Assembly: GCA_029256485.1 (NCBI GenBank)
Contig: JAQSXU010000004.1
Span: 35,132-99,131 of the forward strand
Reading direction: 5' to 3'
DNA from: Clostridiaceae bacterium
GTDB taxonomy: Bacteria > Bacillota_A > Clostridia > Clostridiales > Clostridiaceae
Length of the DNA stretch: 64,000 bases
The notes beneath the pieces were generated by a model, which was given only the letters and a program-made list of their open reading frames with translations, made no database searches and was not told the origin of the DNA. The position numbers were made by a program, and so were the translations under genes. This document shows, in pieces, positions 16,513-26,171 of the stretch (positions are counted from its first letter, which is position 1; each line of letters starts with the position of its first letter).

Positions 16513-16671
16513 TCAATATTCGTTCCCATATTCTGAGGCACAGCCATCACAATATTTTTCAGGTTTATCTAAACATTTACCTTCAGAATAGCTACTACAA
16601 ACTCCTACAGTATCATCCTCATTATTATGCGAAATATTTGCATTTAAAGCGATTTTATAAGTTTTTTTCAT
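16513..16671 (-). CDS. Small cysteine-rich protein, 52 aa
   Basis: A 52-residue protein with four cysteines in the second half (VCSS, GKCLD, YCDGC), preceded by AAGGAG. Probably a small metal-binding or knuckle protein, like the one at 21171. Not recognised. Confidence 0.55.
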   Translation of the reverse strand: MKKTYKIALNANISHNNEDDTVGVCSSYSEGKCLDKPEKYCDGCASEYGNEY

Positions 16672-16870
16672 ATATTTCTCCTTATTAGATTATTTTTAAA
16701 AAACCTTTTTTATTTAATTAAAATATTATATTCATATATCAATAAAAAATTTCACTTGATTGTAAAAGATTGTTATATATAAGACAGGGTAGAACGGATT
16801 TTGAAAAACATTTTTAAATATTAATGATAAATTATAGTTAACCAAATTATATTTAGAAAAGGAGTGCAAT

Positions 16871-17941
16871 TTGAGCAAAGAATCTGTAAGAAGAACTTGG
16901 AATGACTATTATGAATTAGCTGAACAATATTATAAAGAGCATGGTGATTTATTAATTCCTACTAAATATGTAGTTGACAACATAAAATTAGGTATTTGGC
17001 TTTATAATCAGAAACAATTTTATAAGAAAAATACATTAAATAATGAACAAATTAAAAAATTAGAAAATATAGGCGTTAAATGGAATTTGCGAAATACTTC
17101 AGGAGTTAGAGTTGTTAAAACATGGGATGAAAATTTTGGGTTAGCTAAAGAATATTACAATGAACATAAAAATTTACTTATCCCTCGTAATTATAAAATC
17201 AATAATGATAATTTAGGGAACTGGTTATTAAATCAGACAGTATATTATAAAAAAAATTTATTAATAGTAGACCAAATAAAAAAATTAGAATCAATTGGGG
17301 TTGTCTGGAAGCGAAATGAAAGTTTATGGAATGAAAAGTATGAATTAGCTGAACAATTTTATAAAAAGAACGGTCATTTAAATGTTCCAACAAAGTATAA
17401 AATTAATAATATAGATTTAGGTAGTTGGATTCGACAACAAAAAAATTACTTCGAGAATAAGCTTTTAACTACTGAAAAAATTAAAAAATTGGAATCCATA
17501 GGAATTTCATGGTATGAGGAAGAATTATCATGGATGGAATATTACGAATTAGCTATAGAGTATTACAAAGAACATGGAGATTTGTTAATACCAATTTCTT
17601 ATATTAAAAATGATGAAAAGTTAGGATATTGGGTTCAAAAACAAAGACAAGCATTCAAAAAAAATAAATTATCTAAAGAACAAAAAGAAAAATTAGAAAG
17701 CATTAATATGATATGGAGTTGTCGTAACACATACCATCGAACTGTAAATCCATGGGGGTACAATTATGAATTAGCTAAACAATATTATAAAGAACATAAG
17801 AATTTATTAATTTCTAATAAATATAGAATAAATGATATTCATTTAGGTGAATGGATTCACACACAAAGGAAGTACTACAAAAAAAACAAACTAAATCAAG
17901 AACGAATTAAGTTGCTAAACGAAATTGGTATGAGGTGGTAA
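16871..17941 (+). CDS. Protein of five helicase-associated (HA) repeats
   Basis: TTG start seven bases after AAAGGAG. The 356 residues are almost entirely five copies of the HA domain (PF03457) at about 10-71, 85-146, 153-214, 221-282 and 295-356. Each has W-x3-Y-x-L-A-x2-Y-Y-x2-H, L-G-x-W, Q-x2-Y/F-K-K and a final I-G-x-x-W. HA domains normally follow a DEAD-type helicase core and are thought to bind nucleic acid; no helicase is attached here. Some clostridia carry such stand-alone arrays. A DNA/RNA-binding scaffold is inferred. Confidence 0.8.
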   Translation: MSKESVRRTWNDYYELAEQYYKEHGDLLIPTKYVVDNIKLGIWLYNQKQFYKKNTLNNEQIKKLENIGVKWNLRNTSGVRVVKTWDENFGLAKEYYNEHKNLLIPRNYKINNDNLGNWLLNQTVYYKKNLLIVDQIKKLESIGVVWKRNESLWNEKYELAEQFYKKNGHLNVPTKYKINNIDLGSWIRQQKNYFENKLLTTEKIKKLESIGISWYEEELSWMEYYELAIEYYKEHGDLLIPISYIKNDEKLGYWVQKQRQAFKKNKLSKEQKEKLESINMIWSCRNTYHRTVNPWGYNYELAKQYYKEHKNLLISNKYRINDIHLGEWIHTQRKYYKKNKLNQERIKLLNEIGMRW

Positions 17942-17967
17942 TAATTATATAGGGAGGAGATGATTAA

Positions 17968-18189
17968 GTGATAATTAAAATTGAGGCGTTATGTGATTTT
18001 GGTAGAAGCATAGACTATCCAACTGATGAAAAAATTACAGAATATACCTGGACAGAAAGTGAAGTGTATGAAGTTGTAAAAAATGAATCAACAGTTTCAA
18101 TGTATGATGACCATTATTATTGCTCTAAAATTCCTATATGGGACTATTATGATTTCATTGATAAAGGGTATTTTAAAGAATTAGATTAA
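17968..18189 (+). CDS. Hypothetical protein, GTG start, 73 aa
   Basis: A GGAGGAG site precedes the GTG. A 73-residue acidic, tyrosine-rich protein, 26 bp after the HA-repeat gene and so likely co-transcribed. Not recognised. Confidence 0.6.
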   Translation: MIIKIEALCDFGRSIDYPTDEKITEYTWTESEVYEVVKNESTVSMYDDHYYCSKIPIWDYYDFIDKGYFKELD

Positions 18190-18204
18190 AGGAATATAAT
18201 ACAG

Positions 18205-18231
18205 AGAAAAGTTAACAGCTTTTCTTTTTTT
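18205..18231 (+). terminator. Rho-independent terminator
   Basis: AGAAAAG / CTTTTCT stem then T6. Confidence 0.75.
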
Positions 18232-18243
18232 AGTTTTACTCTA

Positions 18244-18272
18244 TTGACTATAAACAACAATACGGTTATAAT
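18244..18272 (+). promoter_or_regulatory. Palindrome-type promoter 1 (nuclease-helicase)
   Basis: TTGACT, 17 bp, TATAAT. The bases after the -35 (ATAAACAA) match the shared TTGACTAT-GTCAA element only in part. It lies 165 bp before the helicase gene, leaving a long leader. Confidence 0.65.
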
Positions 18273-18436
18273 GTAAACACTATAGTCCATATAAATAAAA
18301 AATGACAGATTAATACAAATATAACTGAACAGATATAATTCTTATTATTTATAATTGAAGGCTATTTAAAGTATAATATAAAGATTTTATATAAAACAGG
18401 ATTTTTAAAAAATACATAGTGAAAGGAAGTGCCAAA

Positions 18437-21133
18437 ATGGTACAAGCAAAATTAAAGGATATAGTGAGCATTGATAAATGTAAAGTTAGAGGTTTTTTAG
18501 AAGGCGTAAATTTAAAATCTCTTAAAAACAAACATTATGAACTCTCTATAGTAATTAAAAATTTTATTAGAGATTTTGATATTAAAAATGGTGATTTAAC
18601 TACAATACCTGCTTCATTAGAAAAGCTTGTTGATGAAAGCATGTTCGTTTCTAAAGACGAAAAAATTGCTGAAATTGAACTTTTGACTAAACAACTTGTA
18701 AGATATTTTGAATATGAACAATTATTTAATCGAAAGGTTTTAATGAAAAATATTACAAAAGCTGTACAATATCAAGGAAATGAAATTACAGTATCAGCAG
18801 ATATTATATTTGAAAACAAAGGAACAATTGAAGTGGTTAAATATAAAAAAGGTGAACCTAAATTATCTTACAGAGGACAAAAGTATGAAACTAATCCCAA
18901 ATATAGCATTGAGCTTTACATGCTTCAAAAATTAGGTGAAGAATTATATAAAGACAAACCTGTAACAGCAAGTTATTATCACTTACAGAGTAAAGGAGAT
19001 AATTCAAGGGAGTTTCAAGAGCTATTTGAATTTAAAAAAGGTTATAACATAATTAATTATCATTTTGTTAATGAAGTTGACGAAGACGAAGCGTATATTA
19101 AGTATATTGATAACAAAATATTTGAAATACTTAATAGAAAGCTTTCTTTTAATTCAGAAAAAACTTGTGATGAATCTAATTGCGAAAAATGTAGTTTTTC
19201 AAAAATTTGTTATTATGAAGAAAAGACAGAAACAGAATTAGATATTGTAGAAGTTATTGAAAAGTCACCTAACGGAACAATTCATCTTACAGAAGACCAG
19301 AAAAAAGCAGTTCAGTTTGATTGTGGTATCGTAAGAATTAATGCAGGAGCTGGTGCAGGGAAGACATCTGTATTGGCATTAAGAGTTGTAAATTTATTTA
19401 AAAAAGGAACAAAACCTGAAAATATTTTACTTATTACATTCTCAAATAAGGGTGCAGTTGAAATCAAAGAAAAAGTTTCTTATTGGTTAAAACACTTTAA
19501 ATTAGAGCATATTGATGTGGATAAAATGAATATATTTACATTCAATAGTTTTGGTGAGAGAATAATAAGTGAAGAGTTTGAGAAACTTGGATTTGAAAGT
19601 AAACCACTATTAGCTGAAAAGGTAGAAAGATATGATATTATTTTCCAATTGCTTGAAAGTTATCCCAAAATACAGGGACTTGATTATAAAAATCCTTTAA
19701 TGAATTTACCATATGCAAAAGGTGCAGTAGTTCTTGTAGATAGTTACTTTGACAAAATCAAAGCTAATAACTACTTAAATTACGAAGAATTTGCTAAGGA
19801 TGTTAATTGTACAGTTATAGTAGCTGAAGGTGTTTGGAATTTATATCAAATATTTAATGAAGACCTGATAGAAAATTCACTTCTTCAATATCAAGACCAA
19901 ATCAACTATACTTTGCAGATATTTAGAGCTTACCCTGAAACTTTACGCAAATACACTGTTGAGCATATAATGGTAGATGAATTTCAGGATACCGACTACA
20001 ATCAGTTGCAGATTATAACCTTACTTGTAAAGCAAGGAAAATTTCAATCTTTAATGGTAGTTGGAGATGATAGTCAATCAATATTTAGTTTTAGAAATGT
20101 GTCTCAAGAGTTTATATTAAACTTTAATGAGTTTTTCAAAAGTGCTAAAGATATAAACCTTGTAGATAATTTTAGGTCAACACCTGAAATCATAAGAACT
20201 GCAAACTTGCTAAATCAAAAGAATAAAAACAGAGTAGATAAGGATTTGATAAGTAGAAAAGCATCAGGAAAACTTCCTAAGTTGATTCATTACTTTGAAA
20301 AGAAGGAAGAATATGAAAATATAGCTGAAATTGTTAAAGAAAAATTAGACCAAGGGGTTAAAGCAGAAGAGATTGCAATAATTGCAAGAACTAAGAAGGA
20401 ACTTCTTGAGATAAAAAACATATTTGACGCTAAAAACATTCCTGCTGTTATGGATGTAACACAATTGTTGCTTAATAATAAAAATATTCAAGTAATATTG
20501 TCCTTTGCAAACTTCTTAAATAATCCAGAGTTAGAACTTAATCTTTTAGAATATTTATTAATGTTTAAAAATGATACGATAAAAGAAATGAGTTCATTAG
20601 AATTAAAAGATTTTGTAGGTCATTACAGAAACAATTTCGTAAAAACTTTTTATGCTTTAACTACCGATGCACAAAAGATAGAGTTTTTCTTTAAAACAAT
20701 TGCTTCAATTGCTACTAAAGATAAAGCTGTGGCTGAGTTCACAAAGGTATTAAGAGATAAAGAGTTTAAATCATTCGATAGTTTGATAAACTATTTGATA
20801 AAGTTTGCTTTATACAAAGATGAAAAAACTTTAGAAGTAAACAATATTAAATTTAAAGCAGTCGTATTAACGACAGCTCATAGCTCAAAAGGTAAAGAAT
20901 TTGATGTTGTAATTAATACAATAAATAAATACAAGTATACAGGAACTCAAATTAGAGATAAAGAACGTGACGAAGAAAGAAGATTATTATTCGTTTCAAT
21001 CACCAGGGCTAAAAGTGAATTATATATAACTTATAGCTCGTATGGTGGAGGAAGAAAAGTAAATAGTTGTATGGGTTTTGTTACAGAACTTGAAGGCATA
21101 CAAAGAATTGATTATGTAAAACAAACTGCATAA
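18437..21133 (+). CDS. PD-(D/E)XK nuclease / UvrD-type helicase fusion
   Basis: An 898-residue protein. About residues 110-245 look like a Cas4/AddB-type nuclease: a D...EVVKYK motif near 121-137 and a C-terminal cysteine set (CDESNCEKC, then C in SKICYY) near 243-262 that could hold an iron-sulfur cluster. Residues 285-890 are superfamily 1 helicase: NAGAGAGKT near 302, TFSNKGAVEI, VDEFQDTD near 512, GDDSQSIFSFR, TTAHSSKGKEFDVV and RLLFVSITRAK. The fusion recalls AddA/AddB activities in one chain and suggests end-processing recombination or repair. AAGGAAG favours the ATG at 18437 over a GTG at 18419. Confidence 0.85.
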   Translation: MVQAKLKDIVSIDKCKVRGFLEGVNLKSLKNKHYELSIVIKNFIRDFDIKNGDLTTIPASLEKLVDESMFVSKDEKIAEIELLTKQLVRYFEYEQLFNRKVLMKNITKAVQYQGNEITVSADIIFENKGTIEVVKYKKGEPKLSYRGQKYETNPKYSIELYMLQKLGEELYKDKPVTASYYHLQSKGDNSREFQELFEFKKGYNIINYHFVNEVDEDEAYIKYIDNKIFEILNRKLSFNSEKTCDESNCEKCSFSKICYYEEKTETELDIVEVIEKSPNGTIHLTEDQKKAVQFDCGIVRINAGAGAGKTSVLALRVVNLFKKGTKPENILLITFSNKGAVEIKEKVSYWLKHFKLEHIDVDKMNIFTFNSFGERIISEEFEKLGFESKPLLAEKVERYDIIFQLLESYPKIQGLDYKNPLMNLPYAKGAVVLVDSYFDKIKANNYLNYEEFAKDVNCTVIVAEGVWNLYQIFNEDLIENSLLQYQDQINYTLQIFRAYPETLRKYTVEHIMVDEFQDTDYNQLQIITLLVKQGKFQSLMVVGDDSQSIFSFRNVSQEFILNFNEFFKSAKDINLVDNFRSTPEIIRTANLLNQKNKNRVDKDLISRKASGKLPKLIHYFEKKEEYENIAEIVKEKLDQGVKAEEIAIIARTKKELLEIKNIFDAKNIPAVMDVTQLLLNNKNIQVILSFANFLNNPELELNLLEYLLMFKNDTIKEMSSLELKDFVGHYRNNFVKTFYALTTDAQKIEFFFKTIASIATKDKAVAEFTKVLRDKEFKSFDSLINYLIKFALYKDEKTLEVNNIKFKAVVLTTAHSSKGKEFDVVINTINKYKYTGTQIRDKERDEERRLLFVSITRAKSELYITYSSYGGGRKVNSCMGFVTELEGIQRIDYVKQTA

Positions 21134-21135
21134 CA

Positions 21136-21173
21136 AAAAAAGAGAAGGTGAATTTTCACTTTCTCTTTTTTTA
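21136..21173. terminator. Bidirectional terminator
   Basis: AAAAAGAGAA...TTCTCTTTTT hairpin with an inner GTGAA/TTCAC pairing, between convergent genes. Confidence 0.85.
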
Positions 21174-21353
21174 AGCTCGCTGTACACAGTTTTTATTCTG
21201 ATTTACAACATTATTTACATTATTCTCTTTGCATCTAAAACAACCTCTATCTGCTCTGTTTTTACATAAGCAAGAGAATTCACTTACATCTAATCCATAG
21301 TCATAATTACAATTTTTGCACCAACAATTATTACACTTTGATTCATCAAACAT
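21171..21353 (-). CDS. Cysteine-rich protein, 60 aa
   Basis: The start at 21353 is set by CGGAGG five bases upstream (an in-frame ATG at 21374 has none). Contains CNNCWCKNC, CLC, CFRC and a final C, about nine cysteines in 60 residues, most likely a zinc-binding or multi-knuckle protein. Not recognised. Confidence 0.65.
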   Translation of the reverse strand: MFDESKCNNCWCKNCNYDYGLDVSEFSCLCKNRADRGCFRCKENNVNNVVNQNKNCVQRA

Positions 21354-21622
21354 TTTAGCCTCCGTCTTTATCATGTTTTAATAATTTTATATAAATTCCT
21401 ATTTCTTTAATTTTTATTATTATATTCTTCAAAGTATTAATTAATGAAAACCATTTATGGATAACACAATATTGGTAATTCATACATTTTTTCTTATAGG
21501 CATAATTAGTTACTCGATTTTGGAGAAAGGTGTTTAGTTATTTATCATTCAAAATTTAACTATAATAAAGAAAACATAAAAAACAGTAAATGCATAATTA
21601 AATTTAAAAGGAGATTTTATAT

Positions 21623-22210
21623 ATGAAAAATAATATTAATACTGCTTGGACAAAGGCTACAGAGGATTATACAGAGGCAATGGTAGGACTATTATCAGCT
21701 ATTGATGCAGGCAAAAATGCATGGATTGAAATAAGAAAAAATGGAGACCAGGATATACCCATTATGATTTCAAATCCTGAATTAGACCACCCTAAAAATT
21801 GGACAATGTTTTATGGATGCCGAAGGAATTTAAAAGAACTTGAAAATAGAAGTTATATTAATGATATGGAAAAAGAATTGACTTATAATTATACTACATG
21901 TTTTGGACCAGAAAAAGCTGTTGATAATTATTATGCTACAGGTCAATTAACAAAAGATAATTTTTTTGGTATTGGAATGTGTCATGCTGTTAAAATTTCA
22001 GACTGCATTGAGTACAGAAAAAATACAGATGGGTATAATAATTACGAATACTGGGTTACATTTTGGAAACCGAAAGATGGTATTGCGTATAGAGTTCCAA
22101 AGGAAATTGATAAGGTATTTACAATTTGCTATGATGATGAACCATTAGACAGAAAATATGCATTATCAAGAGCTAAAGATTTTATTGAAGCACTTATAGA
22201 GCAGGTTTAA
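21623..22210 (+). CDS. Hypothetical protein, 195 aa
   Basis: A 195-residue soluble protein with AAAGGAG before ATG. Rich in Tyr, Trp and Asn, with a conserved-looking centre (TFWKPKDGIAYRVPKE). No family recognised. The next gene starts 59 bp downstream at an ATT codon. Confidence 0.7.
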   Translation: MKNNINTAWTKATEDYTEAMVGLLSAIDAGKNAWIEIRKNGDQDIPIMISNPELDHPKNWTMFYGCRRNLKELENRSYINDMEKELTYNYTTCFGPEKAVDNYYATGQLTKDNFFGIGMCHAVKISDCIEYRKNTDGYNNYEYWVTFWKPKDGIAYRVPKEIDKVFTICYDDEPLDRKYALSRAKDFIEALIEQV

Positions 22211-22269
22211 AAAGAAATATACAAACAAGGTATTAGATTTCTAATAAAATTAGTAAGGAGTGAATTAAA

Positions 22270-22701
22270 ATTAAAAAAAGATACGATATATTTTATAATG
22301 ATGGTGTTTATTATGGGACAATGACATTTAGTGATTTGTCACAAACTGAAATTGAGACTTTAATACAAAAAGAAATTGATAGTAATAACAAAAACATAAA
22401 TCCTTTGTATCATATAACAAGAAATAATTTTAAGGAGATAACTATGAATAAGGTAGATTTATTAAAAGAGGTATTAGAATATTATGAGTATAAATATGAA
22501 ATTTGTGCTGACAGTACTGTTAAAGAATTCAATAAAGATAAAGGATATAGACTCTATAATTCAGTTGATGAAGCACTGTCTGAGTGGGTTATTACCATGG
22601 AGGAAACAAACAAAAACCTATTTGAGACAGGTGATGTTGAAGAAATATACAATACATGGAGTAAGGAACAAATAGATTTTATCAAATCATTAAAACTCTA
22701 A
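22270..22701 (+). CDS. Hypothetical protein, apparent ATT start
   Basis: The frame opens after a TGA at 22261-22263. The ribosome site AAGGAG (22255-22260) is nine bases before ATT-AAA-AAA at 22270, giving KKRYDIFYNDGVYYGTMTF, which reads as a natural N-terminus; no ATG/GTG/TTG occurs before 22321. A second AAGGAG lies nine bases before an internal ATG at 22444, giving an 85-residue product. So this may be one 143-residue protein, two overlapping products, or two former genes joined in frame. Not recognised. Confidence 0.55.
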   Translation: MKKRYDIFYNDGVYYGTMTFSDLSQTEIETLIQKEIDSNNKNINPLYHITRNNFKEITMNKVDLLKEVLEYYEYKYEICADSTVKEFNKDKGYRLYNSVDEALSEWVITMEETNKNLFETGDVEEIYNTWSKEQIDFIKSLKL

Positions 22702-22728
22702 TAGGGTAATATAAAAAAGGAGATAATT

Positions 22729-22899
22729 ATGGATTATAAAAATGCTAAAAAATTGCATAATAACGATGAAATTATCGTTAAAGAGACAGGTGAAGTAACT
22801 AAAGTTATTACAACTGAAACATATGATAAAGATGTCTATGTATATGCTGTGACAAATGACAATGGCTATACTAAATTACACCATAAAGAAATAAATTAA
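22729..22899 (+). CDS. Small protein, 56 aa
   Basis: AAAAAGGAG before ATG. A 56-residue polar, beta-rich protein (IIVKETGEVTKVI... then GYTKLHHKEIN), similar in style to short phage or plasmid proteins with an SH3-like fold. Followed by a terminator. Confidence 0.6.
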   Translation: MDYKNAKKLHNNDEIIVKETGEVTKVITTETYDKDVYVYAVTNDNGYTKLHHKEIN

Positions 22900-22910
22900 A
22901 AACAGAATAA

Positions 22911-22952
22911 AAAGACCCGAATTACATTTAATATGTTAATCGGGTTTTTTAT
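22911..22952 (+). terminator. Rho-independent terminator
   Basis: GACCCGA...TCGGGTT with an interrupted AT stem, then T6. Confidence 0.75.
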
Positions 22953-22967
22953 TTAGTAAAATAACAG

Positions 22968-22996
22968 TTGATTATAGTCAACATATAATATATAAT
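22968..22996 (+). promoter_or_regulatory. Palindrome-type promoter 2 (UvrD-like gene)
   Basis: TTGATT, 17 bp, TATAAT. TTGATTATAGTCAA forms the palindrome across the -35. It is 37 bp before the helicase gene. Confidence 0.75.
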
Positions 22997-23032
22997 TAAA
23001 TATAAACAATATAAAAATCAGGGGAGGGTAAC

Positions 23033-24988
23033 ATGTCAACAGATAAAAGCATTCTAAATGAAAATAATAGGATTGATATATATAAATTGACCAATAATTT
23101 AGACGATGACCAAGTAGAAGCTGTTTTGGCAGAAGATAGCGACACATGTGTAAATGCAGGTGCAGGTTCAGGAAAAACAAGAGTATTAACACATAGAGTA
23201 GCTCAATTAATATCAAAAGGGGTACAAGAAAATAACATTATGCTTCTTACTTTTACAAAAAAAGCTGGCAATGAAATGATAGAGAGAGTAAAAGAACTTC
23301 TTCAAAAAGAAAAAGTAGGAGTGTTGGCTGGAACATTTCATCATATTGCAGGATTGTTTTTAAGAAAATATGCACAAGTTATTGGGTTTGGAAGAAATTA
23401 TTCGATTTTAACTCCTGATGATGCAAAATCTCTTATTACAGAGTGTAGAAATAAATATTTAAAAGAACACTCAATTAAAAAAAGTGAATTTCCTGAAACA
23501 AAAATAATTTATGCTTTTTATTCAAGTGCTATAAATCTTGATAAATCGTATGACCAATTAAATAGAGATGAAAGAAATTTTACTAAAGAAGTAATGTCAG
23601 GTATTGAAGAAATAATTGAGGAATATAAGAAAAAGAAAAAAGATTCAAACGCAATGGATTTTGATGATTTGCTTGTAAACTTTAAAGAAATATTGTTAAT
23701 TGATAATATTAGAAAAAGAATCAACTCTCAATTTAAATATGTTCTTTGTGATGAATTTCAAGATACGAACCACTTGCAATATGAAATACTTTGTCTATTA
23801 AATAAAGGAAATCATACTTTGTTTGCTGTTGGAGACCCTAATCAGGCGATTTATTCATGGAGAGGCTCTAATGTTAGTTATATTGAAGATTTTCATAGAA
23901 ACTTTAAGAATAATCAAAAATTTAATATTACCTATAATTATCGTTCAGATGCATACATATTAAAACTTGCAGAAGACTCAATAAATCGCAATTATATTTG
24001 TAGTATAAACAAAACAAAAATAACACCGTATTTAAAAGCTAAAAATAAACCTACTTTTTTTAAAGCTTTTGATGATATTGAACAAGCTGAGTACATTGTA
24101 AAAAAAATAAAATCTCATATAAAGGATGGTATGACATATAAAGATATTGCCATTCTTATAAGGGCAAATTACCTTACAAGAATACTCGAAAAAACATTTA
24201 GAAAATACGCTATACCGTATAAATTATTATCTGGATTTTCATTTTTTGAAAGAAAACATATAAAAGATTTATTAAGTTTCCTTACTTTTATTGAAAACCC
24301 ACAAGACGAAAGTGCATTTCTTAGAATGTTTGGAATGTTTGATGGATTAGGGGAAAAGACAATTGAGAAAATATTTAATCATTATAAAAGTAGTGATTAT
24401 GATATAAACTCTTTAGATATTAACAAAGTTAAATTGACAAGTAGAGCTATACCAGGATTTAATATGGTGGTTGAATTATTAAGAGATATTTATGCTAATA
24501 AAACTGATATTCACGCAATGTTATCTACTATTCTTTTTAAATTCTATGATGATTATTTAAAAAGAACGGAAGAAGATTATTCAGATAGAATGAAAGATAT
24601 TGAATATTTAGTTAGCATATCTAAACAATATGAAGATTTAACATTATTTTTAAGCGAAATGATACTTGATGAACAAGAAGTAAATGAAAGTGAAGAAGAA
24701 GACGATAATAAGGTTGTTATTTCAACTATCCATAAAGCAAAAGGTTTGGAATGGGATTGTGTCTTTATGCCATATCTAAATGATGAAGTATTCCCAAGTA
24801 GCAGGTCTATATTACCAGAAGACTTAAAAGAGGAGAGAAGATTGTTTTATGTAGGAGTGACAAGAGCAAGGAAGTATTTGCATATGTCTGATATTGGATT
24901 TATGACACAAATGTACAAATCATTATCAACTTCTTTATTTCTTGATGAATTAAGTGATGGATTATTTGTTATAGATTCATGTGTATAA
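23033..24988 (+). CDS. UvrD/PcrA-like superfamily 1 helicase
   Basis: A 651-residue helicase with all main motifs: AGAGSGKTRVL (near 45), TFTKKAGNEM, DEFQDTN (near 240), GDPNQAIYSWRGS, YNYRS, ISTIHKAKGLEWD and LFYVGVTRARK. It is shorter than PcrA (about 720-750) and lacks its Tudor-like tail. It unwinds DNA 3' to 5' in repair or replication of the element. GGGGAGGG lies before ATG. It and the fusion at 18437 share the same promoter element. Confidence 0.9.
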   Translation: MSTDKSILNENNRIDIYKLTNNLDDDQVEAVLAEDSDTCVNAGAGSGKTRVLTHRVAQLISKGVQENNIMLLTFTKKAGNEMIERVKELLQKEKVGVLAGTFHHIAGLFLRKYAQVIGFGRNYSILTPDDAKSLITECRNKYLKEHSIKKSEFPETKIIYAFYSSAINLDKSYDQLNRDERNFTKEVMSGIEEIIEEYKKKKKDSNAMDFDDLLVNFKEILLIDNIRKRINSQFKYVLCDEFQDTNHLQYEILCLLNKGNHTLFAVGDPNQAIYSWRGSNVSYIEDFHRNFKNNQKFNITYNYRSDAYILKLAEDSINRNYICSINKTKITPYLKAKNKPTFFKAFDDIEQAEYIVKKIKSHIKDGMTYKDIAILIRANYLTRILEKTFRKYAIPYKLLSGFSFFERKHIKDLLSFLTFIENPQDESAFLRMFGMFDGLGEKTIEKIFNHYKSSDYDINSLDINKVKLTSRAIPGFNMVVELLRDIYANKTDIHAMLSTILFKFYDDYLKRTEEDYSDRMKDIEYLVSISKQYEDLTLFLSEMILDEQEVNESEEEDDNKVVISTIHKAKGLEWDCVFMPYLNDEVFPSSRSILPEDLKEERRLFYVGVTRARKYLHMSDIGFMTQMYKSLSTSLFLDELSDGLFVIDSCV

Positions 24989-25250
24989 TATAATAATCGC
25001 AACAGTAGTTATCCATATATTTAATATATAAAATTCTATTACAAGTTTTAATGGGACAAGGAAAGTAGTATTTTACGCACCAATAAAAACGATAAAGAGA
25101 TTCTTCTGTGGAATTAAAACAAAGGATTATAGCTTAATTTAAAGCCTCCTGCTTCGCTTCTGTAAAACGCATCAACTTATTGGGCACTGTTATTGTTTAG
25201 AATACAATAAAAAGATATAATATTTTTCTATGGAAAGGTAAAAACAATTT

Positions 25251-25823
25251 ATGAAAAACTCCAACTTTAAAAATCTAAAAGTAACAACAATTGGAAAAGA
25301 TGATATAAATAAAAAGCAGGTATTAATTTTAAGTATAATACCTGTTTTGCTTGCTTATTTAGGATACATAACAATAATACCATTAAAGGGACTTATGTAT
25401 ATTCCTGAAAGATTAATATTTAATGTTGTTATGTGTATAACTCTATTAATAATACATTTAATAATCCATGAATCAATTCATGCTTATTTATTTAACATAT
25501 ATGGGAATGGCAAAGCTAATATTAAATTTGTATATAAAGACGGTGCTTTGATAACTTTTCAATCTAATAGAGAAGTAATATATTCTAAAAATCAAATTAC
25601 AATAATACTTATTGCCCCATACATTTTAGTTAATTTATTGTTTACTATATTAGGAATTAGATTCTATAGTTTGAATCAAATATCTTTTATTATAGTTTTG
25701 CTAAACTCATTTGGAAGTAGTATCGACTTTTATTTATGTGTAAAGTTATGGTTTCAGTATGGAACAGTAAAATATATAAGCATAGAAAACCTTTTTGAGT
25801 ATAAATTATACAGTTCAAACTAA
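25251..25823 (+). CDS. Membrane zincin, DUF3267-like
   Basis: A 190-residue protein with hydrophobic segments at about 24-45, 57-80, 118-140 and 143-165. HESIHAY at residues 73-79 inside the second segment is the HExxH zinc-site motif of the DUF3267 putative membrane peptidases. Target unknown. A weak GGAAAGG lies before ATG. The 24989-25250 gap upstream shows nothing I can name. Confidence 0.75.
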   Translation: MKNSNFKNLKVTTIGKDDINKKQVLILSIIPVLLAYLGYITIIPLKGLMYIPERLIFNVVMCITLLIIHLIIHESIHAYLFNIYGNGKANIKFVYKDGALITFQSNREVIYSKNQITIILIAPYILVNLLFTILGIRFYSLNQISFIIVLLNSFGSSIDFYLCVKLWFQYGTVKYISIENLFEYKLYSSN

Positions 25824-25991
25824 TAAAAAAATATACTAATAAATAAATTTACCACTCGAACAATGAAAAAGACCGAATGGGCAATAAAGCAATAAAAACG
25901 TTGAATTACATGTTTTTCTAACCTATAATACAAAAAGGGAAGATAAATATTAATTAGTTTTGGTGACGTAGTGAAGCTAAATATTAGGGGT

Positions 25992-26021
25992 AATAGACAG
26001 TAAATGCTGTCTATTTTTTAT
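25992..26021 (+). terminator. Rho-independent terminator
   Basis: AATAGACAG / CTGTCTATT, then T5. It lies 170 bp after the gene ending at 25823; the 25824-26171 gap contains nothing else I recognise, so a small RNA could end here. Confidence 0.7.
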
Positions 26022-26171
26022 TTTTTTAAATTCATATATAAAAACTCTATCTATATGAAAAATTCTTTACTATAACTTAAATAACATTTATGCTATGATT
26101 AGAAGTTGCATATAATAAAGAAATTTAGAAAAAAGTTAATTCGAATAGAATTAAATATATAGGAGGATAAT

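Noticed and set aside
24989..25250. Riboswitch or small RNA upstream of the DUF3267-like gene
   Set aside because: There is a slightly GC-richer patch, but no recognised aptamer and no terminator/antiterminator pair before the gene.
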